Positions 1-7,013 of a DNA stretch of 14,944 nt are shown here, piece by piece. Source of the stretch: an uncultured Streptococcus sp. (GTDB lineage: Bacteria > Bacillota > Bacilli > Lactobacillales > Streptococcaceae). Each line of letters begins with the position of its first letter. The first letter of the stretch is position 1. Location of the stretch: NCBI RefSeq assembly GCF_938036805.1, contig NZ_CALHWC010000183.1, positions 1-14,944 of the forward strand. The letters are read 5' to 3'. The notes under the pieces were generated by a model, which searched no databases, had not been told where the DNA came from, and saw nothing but the letters and a program-made list of their open reading frames with translations. Made by a program: the position numbers and the translations under genes.

Positions 1-6
1 TTCTTT

Positions 7-630
7 CTAAATGATATAAATCATGGCAGAGCGATTCTGCGAGTGATAGTATTTTCTGCCAGCATAGGACTGAGCCAGCTGACTGACTTCATCTTGATTG
101 TAGCCCAGAACTCTCTGGCTACCATCCGCCAGCTGCTGCCAGTCGGTCAAGGCAGTCAGCGCCTGACTGTCCACGACTTGAGACTCAGGTCTGAGAGGCA
201 TCAATTTTATCTGACTTTCTTCTTCAAAAACCAAGTACTGTGGGAAGACTTGGGCGATTTCAAAGAGCAAGTCAGCTGATACCGGCTCTGGATTTTCAGG
301 GAAGACCAAGCCGACTTCCTCACTCTCATAGCAAAATCCATAGGCCTTGCCAGAAAGATTGAGCCGGACAAAAGGCTTGCTTTCTACAAAGCTAGGCTCC
401 GCATTCCACAAGTCCAGCGCCTGACTGATCTCTAGAAAATAGGCTGTTGCGGCTTCCGGACTTTTCTTTTGATAAAGCTCAGCGAAGTAAGCATTGATAA
501 CGCTGGGCGGCGGTGTGATAAAGCTCAGCTTCTGCTCCTCTGTCAGGCCAGCCAATACTTGCTCTAAGTAGACCCTGTCTAGGCTAGTAAAACCGCCGTA
601 TTTGAGGGCTAAGTCAATATAATCAATCAT
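7..630 (-). CDS. Conserved hypothetical protein downstream of hflX
   Basis: A 207-residue acidic, soluble-looking protein with no signal peptide, membrane segment or motif that I can tie to a reaction. A longer reading frame opens at 666, but I chose the ATG at 628-630. It is preceded by GGAAGAATTTT (a good ribosome binding site) and overlaps the hflX stop (623-625) by 8 bases, which is typical of translational coupling. The protein begins MIDYIDLALKYGGF and ends SAMIYII. It is the third gene of the miaA-hflX operon. A gene of this kind sits between hflX and rnz in other streptococci (recalled family context), so a role in RNA or translation housekeeping is possible, but that is inference from position only. 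The gene is complete: its TAG stop is at 7-9, just inside the window edge. Confidence 0.82.
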   Translation of the reverse strand: MIDYIDLALKYGGFTSLDRVYLEQVLAGLTEEQKLSFITPPPSVINAYFAELYQKKSPEAATAYFLEISQALDLWNAEPSFVESKPFVRLNLSGKAYGFCYESEEVGLVFPENPEPVSADLLFEIAQVFPQYLVFEEESQIKLMPLRPESQVVDSQALTALTDWQQLADGSQRVLGYNQDEVSQLAQSYAGRKYYHSQNRSAMIYII

Positions 631-1861
631 AAAATTCTTCCAGTTTCCATTTATTTTTTTCGGCAATCCAGCCTGAAATAGCTTCGACGTCGTCTATGTA
701 TTCTCGATTTCCGATAATTGCGACTTTCTCTAAATCATGAATCTTGTAGGCCTTAGCCGGCGCTACTTTGATGGTAAAAGGCAGGAAAATCTCTTTCATC
801 CGCTCCAGCAGGACTTGCTGCAAAAGAGCTCTGCTATTATCAGCCTTAGCCGAAATCAAAGAATAAGGAGTCAGGGTCGGGGTGAAATTCTCCGCCTTAT
901 CCGCTTTGTTATAGAGAGTCAGACGGGGAATATCCAGCATGTCCAGCTCTTTCATGATGTCGAGGACAGTCTTTTCGTGCTCCTCATGATGAGGGTCGCT
1001 GGCGTCAATGACATGAACCAGCAAATCGACATTTTTGCTCTCTTCCAGCGTGGATTTAAAGCTGGATACCAGCTCCGTCGGTAAATCCTGAATGAAGCCA
1101 ACTGTGTCTGTCAGGGTGACATTGAGCTGACCACTGAGATTGATGTTCTTGGTCGTGGCGTCTAGCGTCGCAAAGAGTTCGTCAGCCTCGTACTGGCTCT
1201 TACTGGTCAAGCAGTTCATGATTGTAGATTTTCCAGCATTGGTATAGCCGATGAGGCCGATTTTGAAAATGCTGGACTCTAGCCGCTTTTCACGAACGGT
1301 TGCCCGATTTTTCTCCACTGCTTTGAGCTGACGCTCAATATCATGAATCTGATTGCGGACACTACGTCGATTGAGCTCCAACTGGCTTTCACCAGGACCA
1401 CGTGAGCCAATTCCACCTGCCTGACGGCTGAGTATAATGCCCTGGCCAACCAAGCGAGGCAGCAGGTACTTGAGCTGGGCCAGATGCACCTGCAGCTTGC
1501 CCTCATGACTCCTAGCCCTCATGGCAAAAATATCCAAAATCAGCTGCATACGGTCAATGACCTTGACTCCCAAACTTTCCTCTAAATTGACATTCTGGCG
1601 AGGTGTCAGACGGTTATTGACAATAACGGTCGAAATCTCTTCGGCATCAACCATCTGTCGGATTTCTTCTAACTTGCCGGATCCGACAAAGGTCTTGCTA
1701 TCGTACTTTTCCCGCTTCTGGCTGTAGGACCCGACTACCTCAGCTCCTGCCGTCTTGGCTAGGCTTTGCAATTCCTCCATGGATAGGTCAAAATTTTCCG
1801 TGTCCGCCAGCTCCACACCGACCAAAAAGACACGCTCTATTTTTTTCTCTGTTTCTATCAT
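623..1861 (-). CDS. hflX: Ribosome-associated GTPase HflX
   Basis: A 412-residue TRAFAC-class GTPase. HflX binds the large ribosomal subunit and splits stalled or stress-inactivated 70S ribosomes (known for the family). The N-terminal HflX domain (about residues 8-190) includes the family motif GPGESQLELNRR (155-166) and is followed by a helical linker. The G domain shows G1 GYTNAGKS (205-212), G3 DTVGF (252-256), G4 NKAD (318-321) and G5 SAK (337-339). A short C-terminal domain follows. Length matches the family. The ATG at 1859-1861 is preceded by AAGGA with 8-base spacing. It lies 31 bases after the miaA stop and overlaps the next gene by 8 bases, so it is the middle gene of a miaA-hflX-hypothetical operon. 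Nothing appears broken. Confidence 0.97.
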   Translation of the reverse strand: MIETEKKIERVFLVGVELADTENFDLSMEELQSLAKTAGAEVVGSYSQKREKYDSKTFVGSGKLEEIRQMVDAEEISTVIVNNRLTPRQNVNLEESLGVKVIDRMQLILDIFAMRARSHEGKLQVHLAQLKYLLPRLVGQGIILSRQAGGIGSRGPGESQLELNRRSVRNQIHDIERQLKAVEKNRATVREKRLESSIFKIGLIGYTNAGKSTIMNCLTSKSQYEADELFATLDATTKNINLSGQLNVTLTDTVGFIQDLPTELVSSFKSTLEESKNVDLLVHVIDASDPHHEEHEKTVLDIMKELDMLDIPRLTLYNKADKAENFTPTLTPYSLISAKADNSRALLQQVLLERMKEIFLPFTIKVAPAKAYKIHDLEKVAIIGNREYIDDVEAISGWIAEKNKWKLEEFYD

Positions 1862-1892
1862 CTCATATCCTTACTAAGACTTGGGCAGCCAG

Positions 1893-2777
1893 CTATTTGT
1901 CCAAAAACTTCCTGATGTCTTCCATAACCTGCTCTTTGTAGTCTGGATTTCCCACCTGATAAAAGGTCACAGACATCCGATTGCGAAACCAAGTCAGCTG
2001 GCGCTTGGCGAAACGGCGGGTATTCTGCTTGAGCTTGTCCACCGCCTCTTCAAGACTTATCTGACCTTCAAAGTAGGGGAAAAGTTCCTTGTAGCCGATA
2101 CCCTTGCTGGCTTGACTGGTCGGAGCTTGCTCATACAGCCAGCGGGCTTCTTCTAAAAGTCCGGCTTCCACCATCATATCCACTCGTAGATTGATTCGCT
2201 CATAAAGTTTTTCTCGTTCATCATCTAGGCAAATCAGCAGGGCATCATAGTCTGGCTGGCTGTTTTCTAGCGAACCGCCCAGATGGGCAATCTCCAGCGC
2301 CCTCATAGCTCTGCGTCGATTTATCTGTGGAATCTCGATACCCAGCTCTGCTATTTTCCCAAACAAAGCCTCATCCGACCAACTGTCCAGCTGCGCCCGA
2401 TAGGCCAGAATCTCCTCATGAGAGGCGGATCCGCCCAGATGGTAGCCCTCGAGCAAGCTCTGGATGTAGAGCCCCGTACCGCCGCATATGATGGGAAGCT
2501 GACCTTGAGCCGCAATCTGACGAATAGCCTGAGCCGCCTCAGTCACAAAATCATAGGCCGAATAACTCTCGCCGACCTCCCGCACATCCAGCAGATGATG
2601 GGGAATGCCCTCCTGCTCCTCCGGACGAATCTTAGCCGTTCCAATATCCAAGCCACGATAAACCTGCTGGCTATCACCGCTGATAATTTGGCCATTGAAG
2701 CGCTTGGCTACCTCGATACTCAGAGCCGTTTTTCCGACCGCCGTCGGCCCCACTATCACAATTATTTTGGTTTTCAT
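1893..2777 (-). CDS. miaA: tRNA dimethylallyltransferase MiaA
   Basis: A 294-residue cytosolic enzyme that transfers a dimethylallyl group from DMAPP to N6 of A37 in tRNAs reading UNN codons (i6A37). Visible motifs are the P-loop GPTAVGKT (10-17), SGDSQQVYRGLDIGTAK (33-49, with the conserved Asp35), HHLLD near residue 60, GGTGLYIQSL, the basic NRRRAMRALEI, KGIGYKEL, and the C-terminal TRRFAKRQLTWFRN motif. Length is near the usual 295-315. The ATG at 2775-2777 has AAGGA six bases upstream. It is the first gene of the miaA-hflX operon and is divergent from the DUF3042 gene. Its likely promoter is an extended -10 (TGTTATAAT) at 2818-2826. Confidence 0.97.
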   Translation of the reverse strand: MKTKIIVIVGPTAVGKTALSIEVAKRFNGQIISGDSQQVYRGLDIGTAKIRPEEQEGIPHHLLDVREVGESYSAYDFVTEAAQAIRQIAAQGQLPIICGGTGLYIQSLLEGYHLGGSASHEEILAYRAQLDSWSDEALFGKIAELGIEIPQINRRRAMRALEIAHLGGSLENSQPDYDALLICLDDEREKLYERINLRVDMMVEAGLLEEARWLYEQAPTSQASKGIGYKELFPYFEGQISLEEAVDKLKQNTRRFAKRQLTWFRNRMSVTFYQVGNPDYKEQVMEDIRKFLDK

Positions 2778-2797
2778 CTTTTTTCCTTGAAAAAATT

Positions 2798-2825
2798 TTG
2801 ATTTTTCGTTACTATTAATTATAAC
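2798..2825 (+). promoter_or_regulatory. Candidate promoter of the DUF3042 gene
   Basis: TTGATT (2798-2803), a 16-base gap, then TATAAC (2820-2825). This precedes the DUF3042 ATG by 34 bases. The assignment is moderate because the AT-rich stretch offers other -10-like choices (for example TATTAA at 2813). Confidence 0.45.
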
Positions 2826-2846
2826 ATAAATAATAAAAGTTCAGAA
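2818..2846 (-). promoter_or_regulatory. Promoter of the miaA-hflX operon
   Basis: Read on the minus strand there is TATAAT at 2823-2818 with an extended TG(N) element just upstream. A weak -35 (TTCTGA, 2846-2841) stands 17 bases away. The start site would lie about 30 bases before the miaA ATG. The -10 shares bases with the opposite-strand -10 of the DUF3042 gene. Confidence 0.55.
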
Positions 2847-2859
2847 AAGGAGAAATCAC

Positions 2860-3030
2860 ATGGCTAAAGGATTTGGAAAAGGCGTTCTTACAGGTGTAGC
2901 AGGTACTGTCGCTGCTCTTGCTGGTGCAGTCTATGCCTTTAAGAAAAAAGTTATCGAACCTGAGGAACAAAAAGCAGCTTTCATCGAAGAAAACCGTAAG
3001 AAAGCCGCTCGCAAACGTGTGGCACACTAA
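2860..3030 (+). CDS. DUF3042 family small membrane-anchored protein
   Basis: A 56-residue protein read from the ATG at 2860 to the TAA at 3028-3030. The ribosome binding site AAGGAG (2847-2852) stands 7 bases upstream. The protein starts MAKGFGKGVLTGVAG and has a glycine/alanine-rich hydrophobic segment (about residues 8-27). It continues with KKKVIEPEEQKAAF and ends in a strongly basic tail with Lys/Arg-rich RKKAARKRVAH. This arrangement (short N-terminal membrane helix, acidic then basic cytoplasmic tail, about 55 residues) matches the DUF3042 family of Firmicutes, whose function is unknown. It is monocistronic, divergent from miaA, and followed by a hairpin-rich element ending in a terminator at 3198-3228. 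Confidence 0.9.
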   Translation: MAKGFGKGVLTGVAGTVAALAGAVYAFKKKVIEPEEQKAAFIEENRKKAARKRVAH

Positions 3031-3049
3031 GCCTGCACATTTTACAAAA

Positions 3050-3228
3050 GAGAGTGGGACAGAAATCGTTAATTCGTTAGAATTCGATTTCGTCGTCCCA
3101 CCTCCGCACAGTTGAGTAGGGCTGTAAAAGCTGATGAAATCAGCGTAGTAGAGCCCACTCAACCACTGCGTCTTGCTCAACATTCCAAAGACAATTGAGA
3201 GGCTAGGACTTTTGTCCCAGCCTCTTTT
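3050..3228 (+). repeat. Composite hairpin intergenic element (streptococcal repeat-like)
   Basis: About 180 bp of non-coding DNA almost entirely organised as three stem-loops. Hairpin 1 (3055-3100): TGGGAC pairs with GTCCCA, GAAATCG with CGATTTC, and AATTC with GAATT around GTTA. Hairpin 2 (3111-3163): GTTGAGT-GGGCT pairs with AGCCC-CTCAAC and encloses a small perfect stem GCTGAT/ATCAGC (3130-3144). Hairpin 3 (3198-3225) is the terminator. The outer ends are related: AGAG..TGGGACA at the left edge and TGTCCCAGCCTCT at the right are near-inverted copies. I recall near-identical intergenic elements in other viridans streptococci, but only one copy lies in this window, so repetitiveness is inferred. 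Confidence 0.65.
3198..3228 (+). terminator. Rho-independent terminator after the DUF3042 gene
   Basis: Stem AGAGGCT-A-GGAC / GTCC-C-AGCCTCT with a TTTT loop (one A·C mismatch), followed by TTTTCTTTT. The T tract is on the plus strand only. It closes the DUF3042 transcript and forms the right arm of the hairpin element. Confidence 0.8.
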
Positions 3229-3274
3229 CTTTTGTAGAAAACAGCAATCAGGATAACTGCTACAGCTAAAACAA

Positions 3275-3673
3275 TTAATCTTTTACATTTCTCTCTTTCT
3301 TAGATGGCTGAATGCCATGAGAGCTAAAGATATAATTGCTTAAGAGCGAAAATACTAACAAGCCAAGCACAAAAAACAAATCATAAGTGGGGTCAGAAGA
3401 CAGGGAAACGAAAGGAATAGAAAGACACAAAATTGTGACATAAAAGATTTTCAACTGCTTGATATAAAGCCAGAAGAGTTCAATACTCCGACTGCCACTG
3501 ATCTGCGACTTAGACTTACTTTTCGCGTACCAGATGATAAATGCTTCCGCATAACAGAATAGACTTAGCAAAAAGACCATGCTCCCAAAGCGAATCTGCA
3601 GTAGAATGCCCACTGCTAACAATAAGATGAAACCTAAGCTCATAGCAACTACTGCTCGCCTAGTATTAGTCAT
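3275..3673 (-). CDS. Small 4-TM membrane protein, last gene of ABC operon
   Basis: A 132-residue protein of unknown family. I start at the ATG at 3671-3673 (MTNTRRAVVAM) because AAGGGAG lies 8 bases upstream; the longer frame from 3703 would place this site inside the gene. Four hydrophobic segments are visible: about residues 9-27, 31-49 (ending in a basic KSKSKS loop), 74-90 and 97-116. A basic tail ends KKERNVKD. It lies 77 bases after the preceding small membrane gene and on the same strand as the ABC transporter, so it is probably the fourth gene of that operon. Its length and topology resemble the orphan 134-residue protein at 6491-6895. A role as immunity protein or transporter accessory is inference. 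No convincing minus-strand terminator was found after it. Confidence 0.78.
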   Translation of the reverse strand: MTNTRRAVVAMSLGFILLLAVGILLQIRFGSMVFLLSLFCYAEAFIIWYAKSKSKSQISGSRSIELFWLYIKQLKIFYVTILCLSIPFVSLSSDPTYDLFFVLGLLVFSLLSNYIFSSHGIQPSKKERNVKD

Positions 3674-3750
3674 AAAATCAACTCCCTTAAAAGATAATTG
3701 CAAAGAATGCCTTTAGCAGTTTTTCTTTTTATTCTCAAGTAATCAAAAAA

Positions 3751-3945
3751 TCAATCCCTATTTCTATGATGAGAACTAAAAAATATAAGCAAAACCATTA
3801 AAAACGAGACAATTAGGCCTACCGTAGTTTGGTTTAAAAACGGATAATTAAAAAATAAATAATTACAGAGTGTTAATAATAGACCTCCTGCCGTTAGCAC
3901 AAAAGATATAAGCAGAGCAATTTTAAAAAACAATTTCTTTTCCAT
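3751..3945 (-). CDS. 64-residue two-helix membrane protein
   Basis: Start chosen at the ATG at 3943-3945 (MEKKLFFKIALLISF), which has AGAGG 9 bases upstream; the longer frame to 3978 lacks such a site. The protein has two hydrophobic helices (about residues 7-28 and 38-56) separated by a short turn, and ends SSHHRNRD. No family was recognised. It lies between the ABC permease (85-base gap) and the 132-residue membrane protein (77-base gap) on the same strand, so it is probably co-transcribed. It is possibly a transporter accessory or immunity peptide, by context only. Confidence 0.7.
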   Translation of the reverse strand: MEKKLFFKIALLISFVLTAGGLLLTLCNYLFFNYPFLNQTTVGLIVSFLMVLLIFFSSHHRNRD

Positions 3946-4030
3946 ATTAGTGACCTCTTTTTTACTTGTATATTCCATCAGAAAAGCGAAACTACTTTTC
4001 TAAAATAAACTAAAATAGACAACAGCTAGT

Positions 4031-5191
4031 TTAAAGTCCTCTTTTTCGGATGATCCGATAAGTCATCAGACAGCAGAGGAGCATGAGAGAGAGCCGGATC
4101 ATGATTACGCTGACACCATTTGCAGTAAAATCATTGAAGAAAAAGCCTTTGCTATTGGAAAGTTTCAATAAGATTCCTTCCGTTCCATCGGTTGAAATTG
4201 AAAAAATAGTTAGTATCTTATTCATCAGACCATCTCTGAAAATATTCATCAAAAAGTCTGGAGCCAAGAACATCCCTACAGAACTTGCAAATGTTGCTAG
4301 CGGTGACTTTGTCAAACTAGATATGAGAACCATCACCCCAAGAATAAAGAGTAAACCAACAAACTGGAATAGAATAAGGCGAATCAACAATTCTAAGAGA
4401 TTCATATGGACAGGAAATTGCAAAATATTATAAATAGTCGAAATCCACTCCAAGTTCATCTGGACGCTGGTATCCCAACCACTCCAACCGAAGTAGGTCC
4501 CAAACACCAGCAAAACAAGGCTATTAACAAGGACAAATGTTAAAGTAGCAATTCCAAAAACAGATACGATTTTTGCAATCGTTAACTGATTGCGACCATA
4601 TTTAGTTGTCAAAAGTAATGAATCCATCTTTCTTGCTCGATCACCTGAGAAAACAGAGCAGCAAATATAGATCACAAATACCACCATTAAGCTAAAAGCT
4701 GCATTTAAGGTACCAAACAACTTATGCCAAGGTGCAAAATTTCCCAGCTTTAACTTTTTTAAAGGAAAATGAGACTGCAGTTCTTCTTGCGACTTGAGAC
4801 TAATCTGGTCATAATGTAAGACATCATCAGATTTATAGGTATCTGTTAAAATTTCTTGAGAATTGGGGACGAGGCGATCAATAGCATACCAGGAAAACAT
4901 ATCATACAAATCATTCTGTTTGAAATAGGGCATATTGGCTGCATAGTCATTAACGATTTTGTCCATTAAATCATCAGATAAATAACCTGTGTGCTCTTCA
5001 GCAATCTTTTGTTTGATCACAACTGCTTGTTTCCCATGTATTCGATCAGCTGAAGATCCACTAATCTGTCCATCATTAAAGAAATTTGCATAAAACAATC
5101 CAGCTAAAACCAGTATAATAGCCAGGACTGCACCTAAAACTGACTTCTTTTTTAGTAATTTTTTCAATTCAAAAGGAACTAATGCTATCAT
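4031..5191 (-). CDS. ABC-2 type transporter permease
   Basis: A 386-residue integral membrane protein, partner of the ATPase encoded just upstream. It has an N-terminal basic stretch (LKKLLKKK) and TM1 at about 17-37. A large extracytoplasmic domain (about 38-160) follows. Next come TM2 (163-183), a cytoplasmic coupling-helix region with RARKMDSLLLTTKYGR (185-200), and TMs at about 206-234, 266-291, 297-312 and 360-380. The tail is basic. This single-helix, large-loop, five-helix layout is typical of ABC-2 permeases in antimicrobial-peptide export or immunity and in membrane-stress systems. Substrate cannot be read from the sequence. The ATG overlaps the ATPase stop by 4 bases (ATGA), indicating coupled translation. 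Confidence 0.9.
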   Translation of the reverse strand: MIALVPFELKKLLKKKSVLGAVLAIILVLAGLFYANFFNDGQISGSSADRIHGKQAVVIKQKIAEEHTGYLSDDLMDKIVNDYAANMPYFKQNDLYDMFSWYAIDRLVPNSQEILTDTYKSDDVLHYDQISLKSQEELQSHFPLKKLKLGNFAPWHKLFGTLNAAFSLMVVFVIYICCSVFSGDRARKMDSLLLTTKYGRNQLTIAKIVSVFGIATLTFVLVNSLVLLVFGTYFGWSGWDTSVQMNLEWISTIYNILQFPVHMNLLELLIRLILFQFVGLLFILGVMVLISSLTKSPLATFASSVGMFLAPDFLMNIFRDGLMNKILTIFSISTDGTEGILLKLSNSKGFFFNDFTANGVSVIMIRLSLMLLCCLMTYRIIRKRGL

Positions 5192-6051
5192 CCATTTGCC
5201 TCCTCTCTAAAGTAATAGATATACAAATCTTCCAGACTCGGAATCACCCCTTGCGCCCCTTTGACAGGACTCTCATCGCTAATAACCCGCAAGACGATAT
5301 CATCTGGTTCTATTCGCTCATTCACAATTACATAATCCTTTGCAAAACGCTGCCACTCACGTTCGGAAACACGAAATTCCCAAACTTGCCCCTCGATAAG
5401 TGAAAGAAGTTCCTTAGCACTACCTCTTTCCACAAAATTTCCATCTTTTAGGATTAGGATTTCCTTGGCTATCGCTTCTACGTCCGATACGATATGGGTA
5501 GATAAGAGGATGATTTTATTAGCCGATAGCTCACTGATAATATTTCTGAATTTCACCCTTTCCTTGGGATCCAATCCCACGGTTGGCTCATCTAAAATAA
5601 ATATTTTAGGATTATTGAGAAGTGCCTGCGCAATACCGAGTCTTTGCTTCATACCACCCGAATAGGAAGCAATCTTCTTTTTCCGAACATCGTATAAACC
5701 AGTAAGTTTCAAAAACTTATCGCTCTCTACTCTGGCTTGTTTCTTCGTCATTCCCTTAAGAGCGGCCATATATAAAAGGAAATCGAGCCCCGTAAAGTTA
5801 TGATAATAAGAAAAATCTTGTGGCAAGAATCCAAGATACTGGATATACTCTTCTGTATGTGATGCCCCATCAAACTTTATCCTTCCTTGGCTCGGCTTTA
5901 TGAGATCACAAATGATATTCATCAAGGTCGTCTTACCTGTACCATTTGCCCCAAGCAAACCATAAACTCCCTCAGTAAATTCACAGGAAATATCTTTGAG
6001 CACAGACTTAGAGCCATAGCTCTTGCTGATGCCTATCATTTCTAACTTCAT
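5188..6051 (-). CDS. ABC transporter ATP-binding protein
   Basis: A 287-residue nucleotide-binding subunit. It has Walker A GANGTGKT (34-41), a Q-loop glutamine at 78 in LPQDF, signature YSGGMKQR (130-137), Walker B FILDEP (151-156) and the switch histidine H186 in LSTHI. A C-terminal extension follows (about 205-287), as in drug/peptide-type ABC-2 exporters. I start at the ATG at 6049-6051 because GGAGG stands 6 bases upstream; the frame opening at 6069 places this site inside the gene. It is the first gene of a probable four-gene operon with the permease (ATGA overlap) and two small membrane proteins. Two promoters are visible upstream: an extended -10 at 6133-6141 and a LytTR-type promoter at 6210-6277. 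Confidence 0.95.
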   Translation of the reverse strand: MKLEMIGISKSYGSKSVLKDISCEFTEGVYGLLGANGTGKTTLMNIICDLIKPSQGRIKFDGASHTEEYIQYLGFLPQDFSYYHNFTGLDFLLYMAALKGMTKKQARVESDKFLKLTGLYDVRKKKIASYSGGMKQRLGIAQALLNNPKIFILDEPTVGLDPKERVKFRNIISELSANKIILLSTHIVSDVEAIAKEILILKDGNFVERGSAKELLSLIEGQVWEFRVSEREWQRFAKDYVIVNERIEPDDIVLRVISDESPVKGAQGVIPSLEDLYIYYFREEANG

Positions 6052-6132
6052 AGATGCCCTCCATTCCAAAAAGTGCCATTAGAAATAGCAAATCACCTTT
6101 TTCCAAAAATTATAAACGATTATTATACTGTT

Positions 6133-6141
6133 ATTATAACA
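6133..6141 (-). promoter_or_regulatory. Proximal extended -10 promoter of ABC operon
   Basis: On the minus strand, TGTTATAAT (6141-6133) is a perfect extended -10. No good -35 exists at 16-18 bases. A second TATAAT follows at 6127-6122. Either would give a leader of roughly 60-75 bases before the ATPase ATG. This may provide basal expression beside the distal LytTR-type promoter. Confidence 0.5.
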
Positions 6142-6209
6142 TAAATTTTTGATTAAAAGTTTTTTTAATAGACTTCAACCATTTGTAAAGTCAATCTTAA
6201 TCTGCTTAG

Positions 6210-6277
6210 ATTATAGCGCACTTTCTTCAAATAACAAGCCGAAAATCATAAACAGTCTGTATTTCATCCTAAATGGT
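6210..6277 (-). promoter_or_regulatory. LytTR-type promoter A, upstream of ABC operon
   Basis: On the plus strand, TAAACAGT (6249-6256) and TAAATGGT (6270-6277) form a direct repeat with a 21-bp period. In the direction of transcription (leftward) these read ACCATTTA and ACTGTTTA. After 33 bp comes TATAAT (6215-6210), preceded by GTGCGC and with only a weak -35 (TTGTTA). The layout matches promoters B and C and the known LytTR binding pattern of ComE/BlpR-type regulators (9-bp repeats, 12-bp spacer). Transcription would run to the ABC ATPase with a leader of about 150 bases. The remainder of the 6052-6490 gap holds the proximal promoter, a terminator and no supported gene. Confidence 0.7.
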
Positions 6278-6286
6278 CATTTGAAG

Positions 6287-6325
6287 AAAAAAACACAGCA
6301 CTTGCTAGAAGCAAATGCTGTTTTT
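6287..6325. terminator. Bidirectional terminator between the orphan 4-TM gene and the ABC promoter
   Basis: Stem ACAGCA-C-TTGC (6295-6305) / GCAA-A-TGCTGT (6311-6321) with loop TAGAA. There is a T run on the plus side (6322-6325) and a run of seven T on the minus side (6293-6287). Only the minus direction has an upstream gene (6491-6895), so its likely job is to end that transcript just before promoter A. Confidence 0.75.
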
Positions 6326-6490
6326 ACTAAAATAATAAAATTTAAATTACAAAGAGCATAAGAAAGAATTGACCAGCAGGATATTCCGTATCGTCTTCTT
6401 GAAAAAATGCTATAAGAAATATTCTTAGAAAACATCACGAAAAAGTAAGACAGAGAGAGTACAGCGACATACTGTTCAATTTTAGCAAAT

Positions 6491-6895
6491 CTAATTTGTT
6501 TTATGTTTTCTACTAGCTACCTTGGCATATTTTATTCCCCAAATAAGTAGAATAAGTAAGATAAATAATAAAATAGTGGATATCAGAGCAATTAATTTTT
6601 GAAAGTCATCACTAATAGTTATCAGTCTGTAAGAACTAAATATAAACAGAGCCAAAGTCAAAATAGTAAAGAAAATTTGGTTTGATAAGATGTCGGAACT
6701 ACTTTCTTTTTTTATTTGGTTCATAAAATAAAGATTCAACACAAGATTGCTCACAAGTATCAAATAAAAACAAATCTGGACCAGAAGCGATGCTTTAAAA
6801 ACCTGGTTACTTAAAATCATAATGAATAAAGCCAGACTAGGAAGCTGGGCAGTTAAAAATCGCATTAGGTATGTATTGCTATATAATTTCTTCAT
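6491..6895 (-). CDS. Orphan 4-TM membrane protein under LytTR-type promoter
   Basis: A 134-residue protein of unrecognised family. The ATG at 6893-6895 follows TAGGAG with 9-base spacing. Four hydrophobic segments are visible at about residues 15-32, 36-57, 73-90 and 101-122. A cytoplasmic loop NQIKKESSSD lies between helices 2 and 3, and the tail is basic (RKHKTN). It is a single-gene unit: promoter B (7014-7080) upstream, terminator at 6287-6325 downstream. Length and helix pattern resemble the 132-residue protein at 3275-3673. Membrane proteins that inhibit a LytTR regulator (HdrM/BrsM in S. mutans) and small immunity proteins are both precedents for a protein in this setting; neither identity can be shown here. 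Confidence 0.8.
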   Translation of the reverse strand: MKKLYSNTYLMRFLTAQLPSLALFIMILSNQVFKASLLVQICFYLILVSNLVLNLYFMNQIKKESSSDILSNQIFFTILTLALFIFSSYRLITISDDFQKLIALISTILLFILLILLIWGIKYAKVASRKHKTN

Positions 6896-7013
6896 TTCTT
6901 GTCACTCCTAACAATTAAATAACAAAAAACCAGACTACAGTTTGAATTAAGTTATATTTGTCTCTAAACAAGGCATTTCTCTTAGTGCCTTCGTATTCTT
7001 AAACCCTATATTA

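Noticed and set aside
2815..3183. 122-codon minus-strand frame
   Set aside because: It is antisense to the DUF3042 gene, which has a proper start, ribosome binding site and family sequence, and it extends into the hairpin element.
3239..3262. Possible minus-strand terminator after the ABC operon (AGCA...TGCT followed by GTTTTCT)
   Set aside because: The stem has only four or five pairs and a long loop, which is too weak to call.
4083..4433. 116-codon plus-strand frame
   Set aside because: It is the antisense shadow of the ABC permease C-terminal half.
6149..6361. 70-codon plus-strand reading frame in the gap upstream of the ABC genes
   Set aside because: It has no ribosome binding site, runs through promoter A and the terminator at 6287-6325, and has a composition expected of AT-rich non-coding DNA.
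6411..6431. AAGAAATATTCTTAGAA, reminiscent of the motif I recall for the BfrAB regulator of oral streptococci
   Set aside because: The match depends on memory and needs a one-base insertion. The site also lies on the far side of a terminator from the ABC operon.
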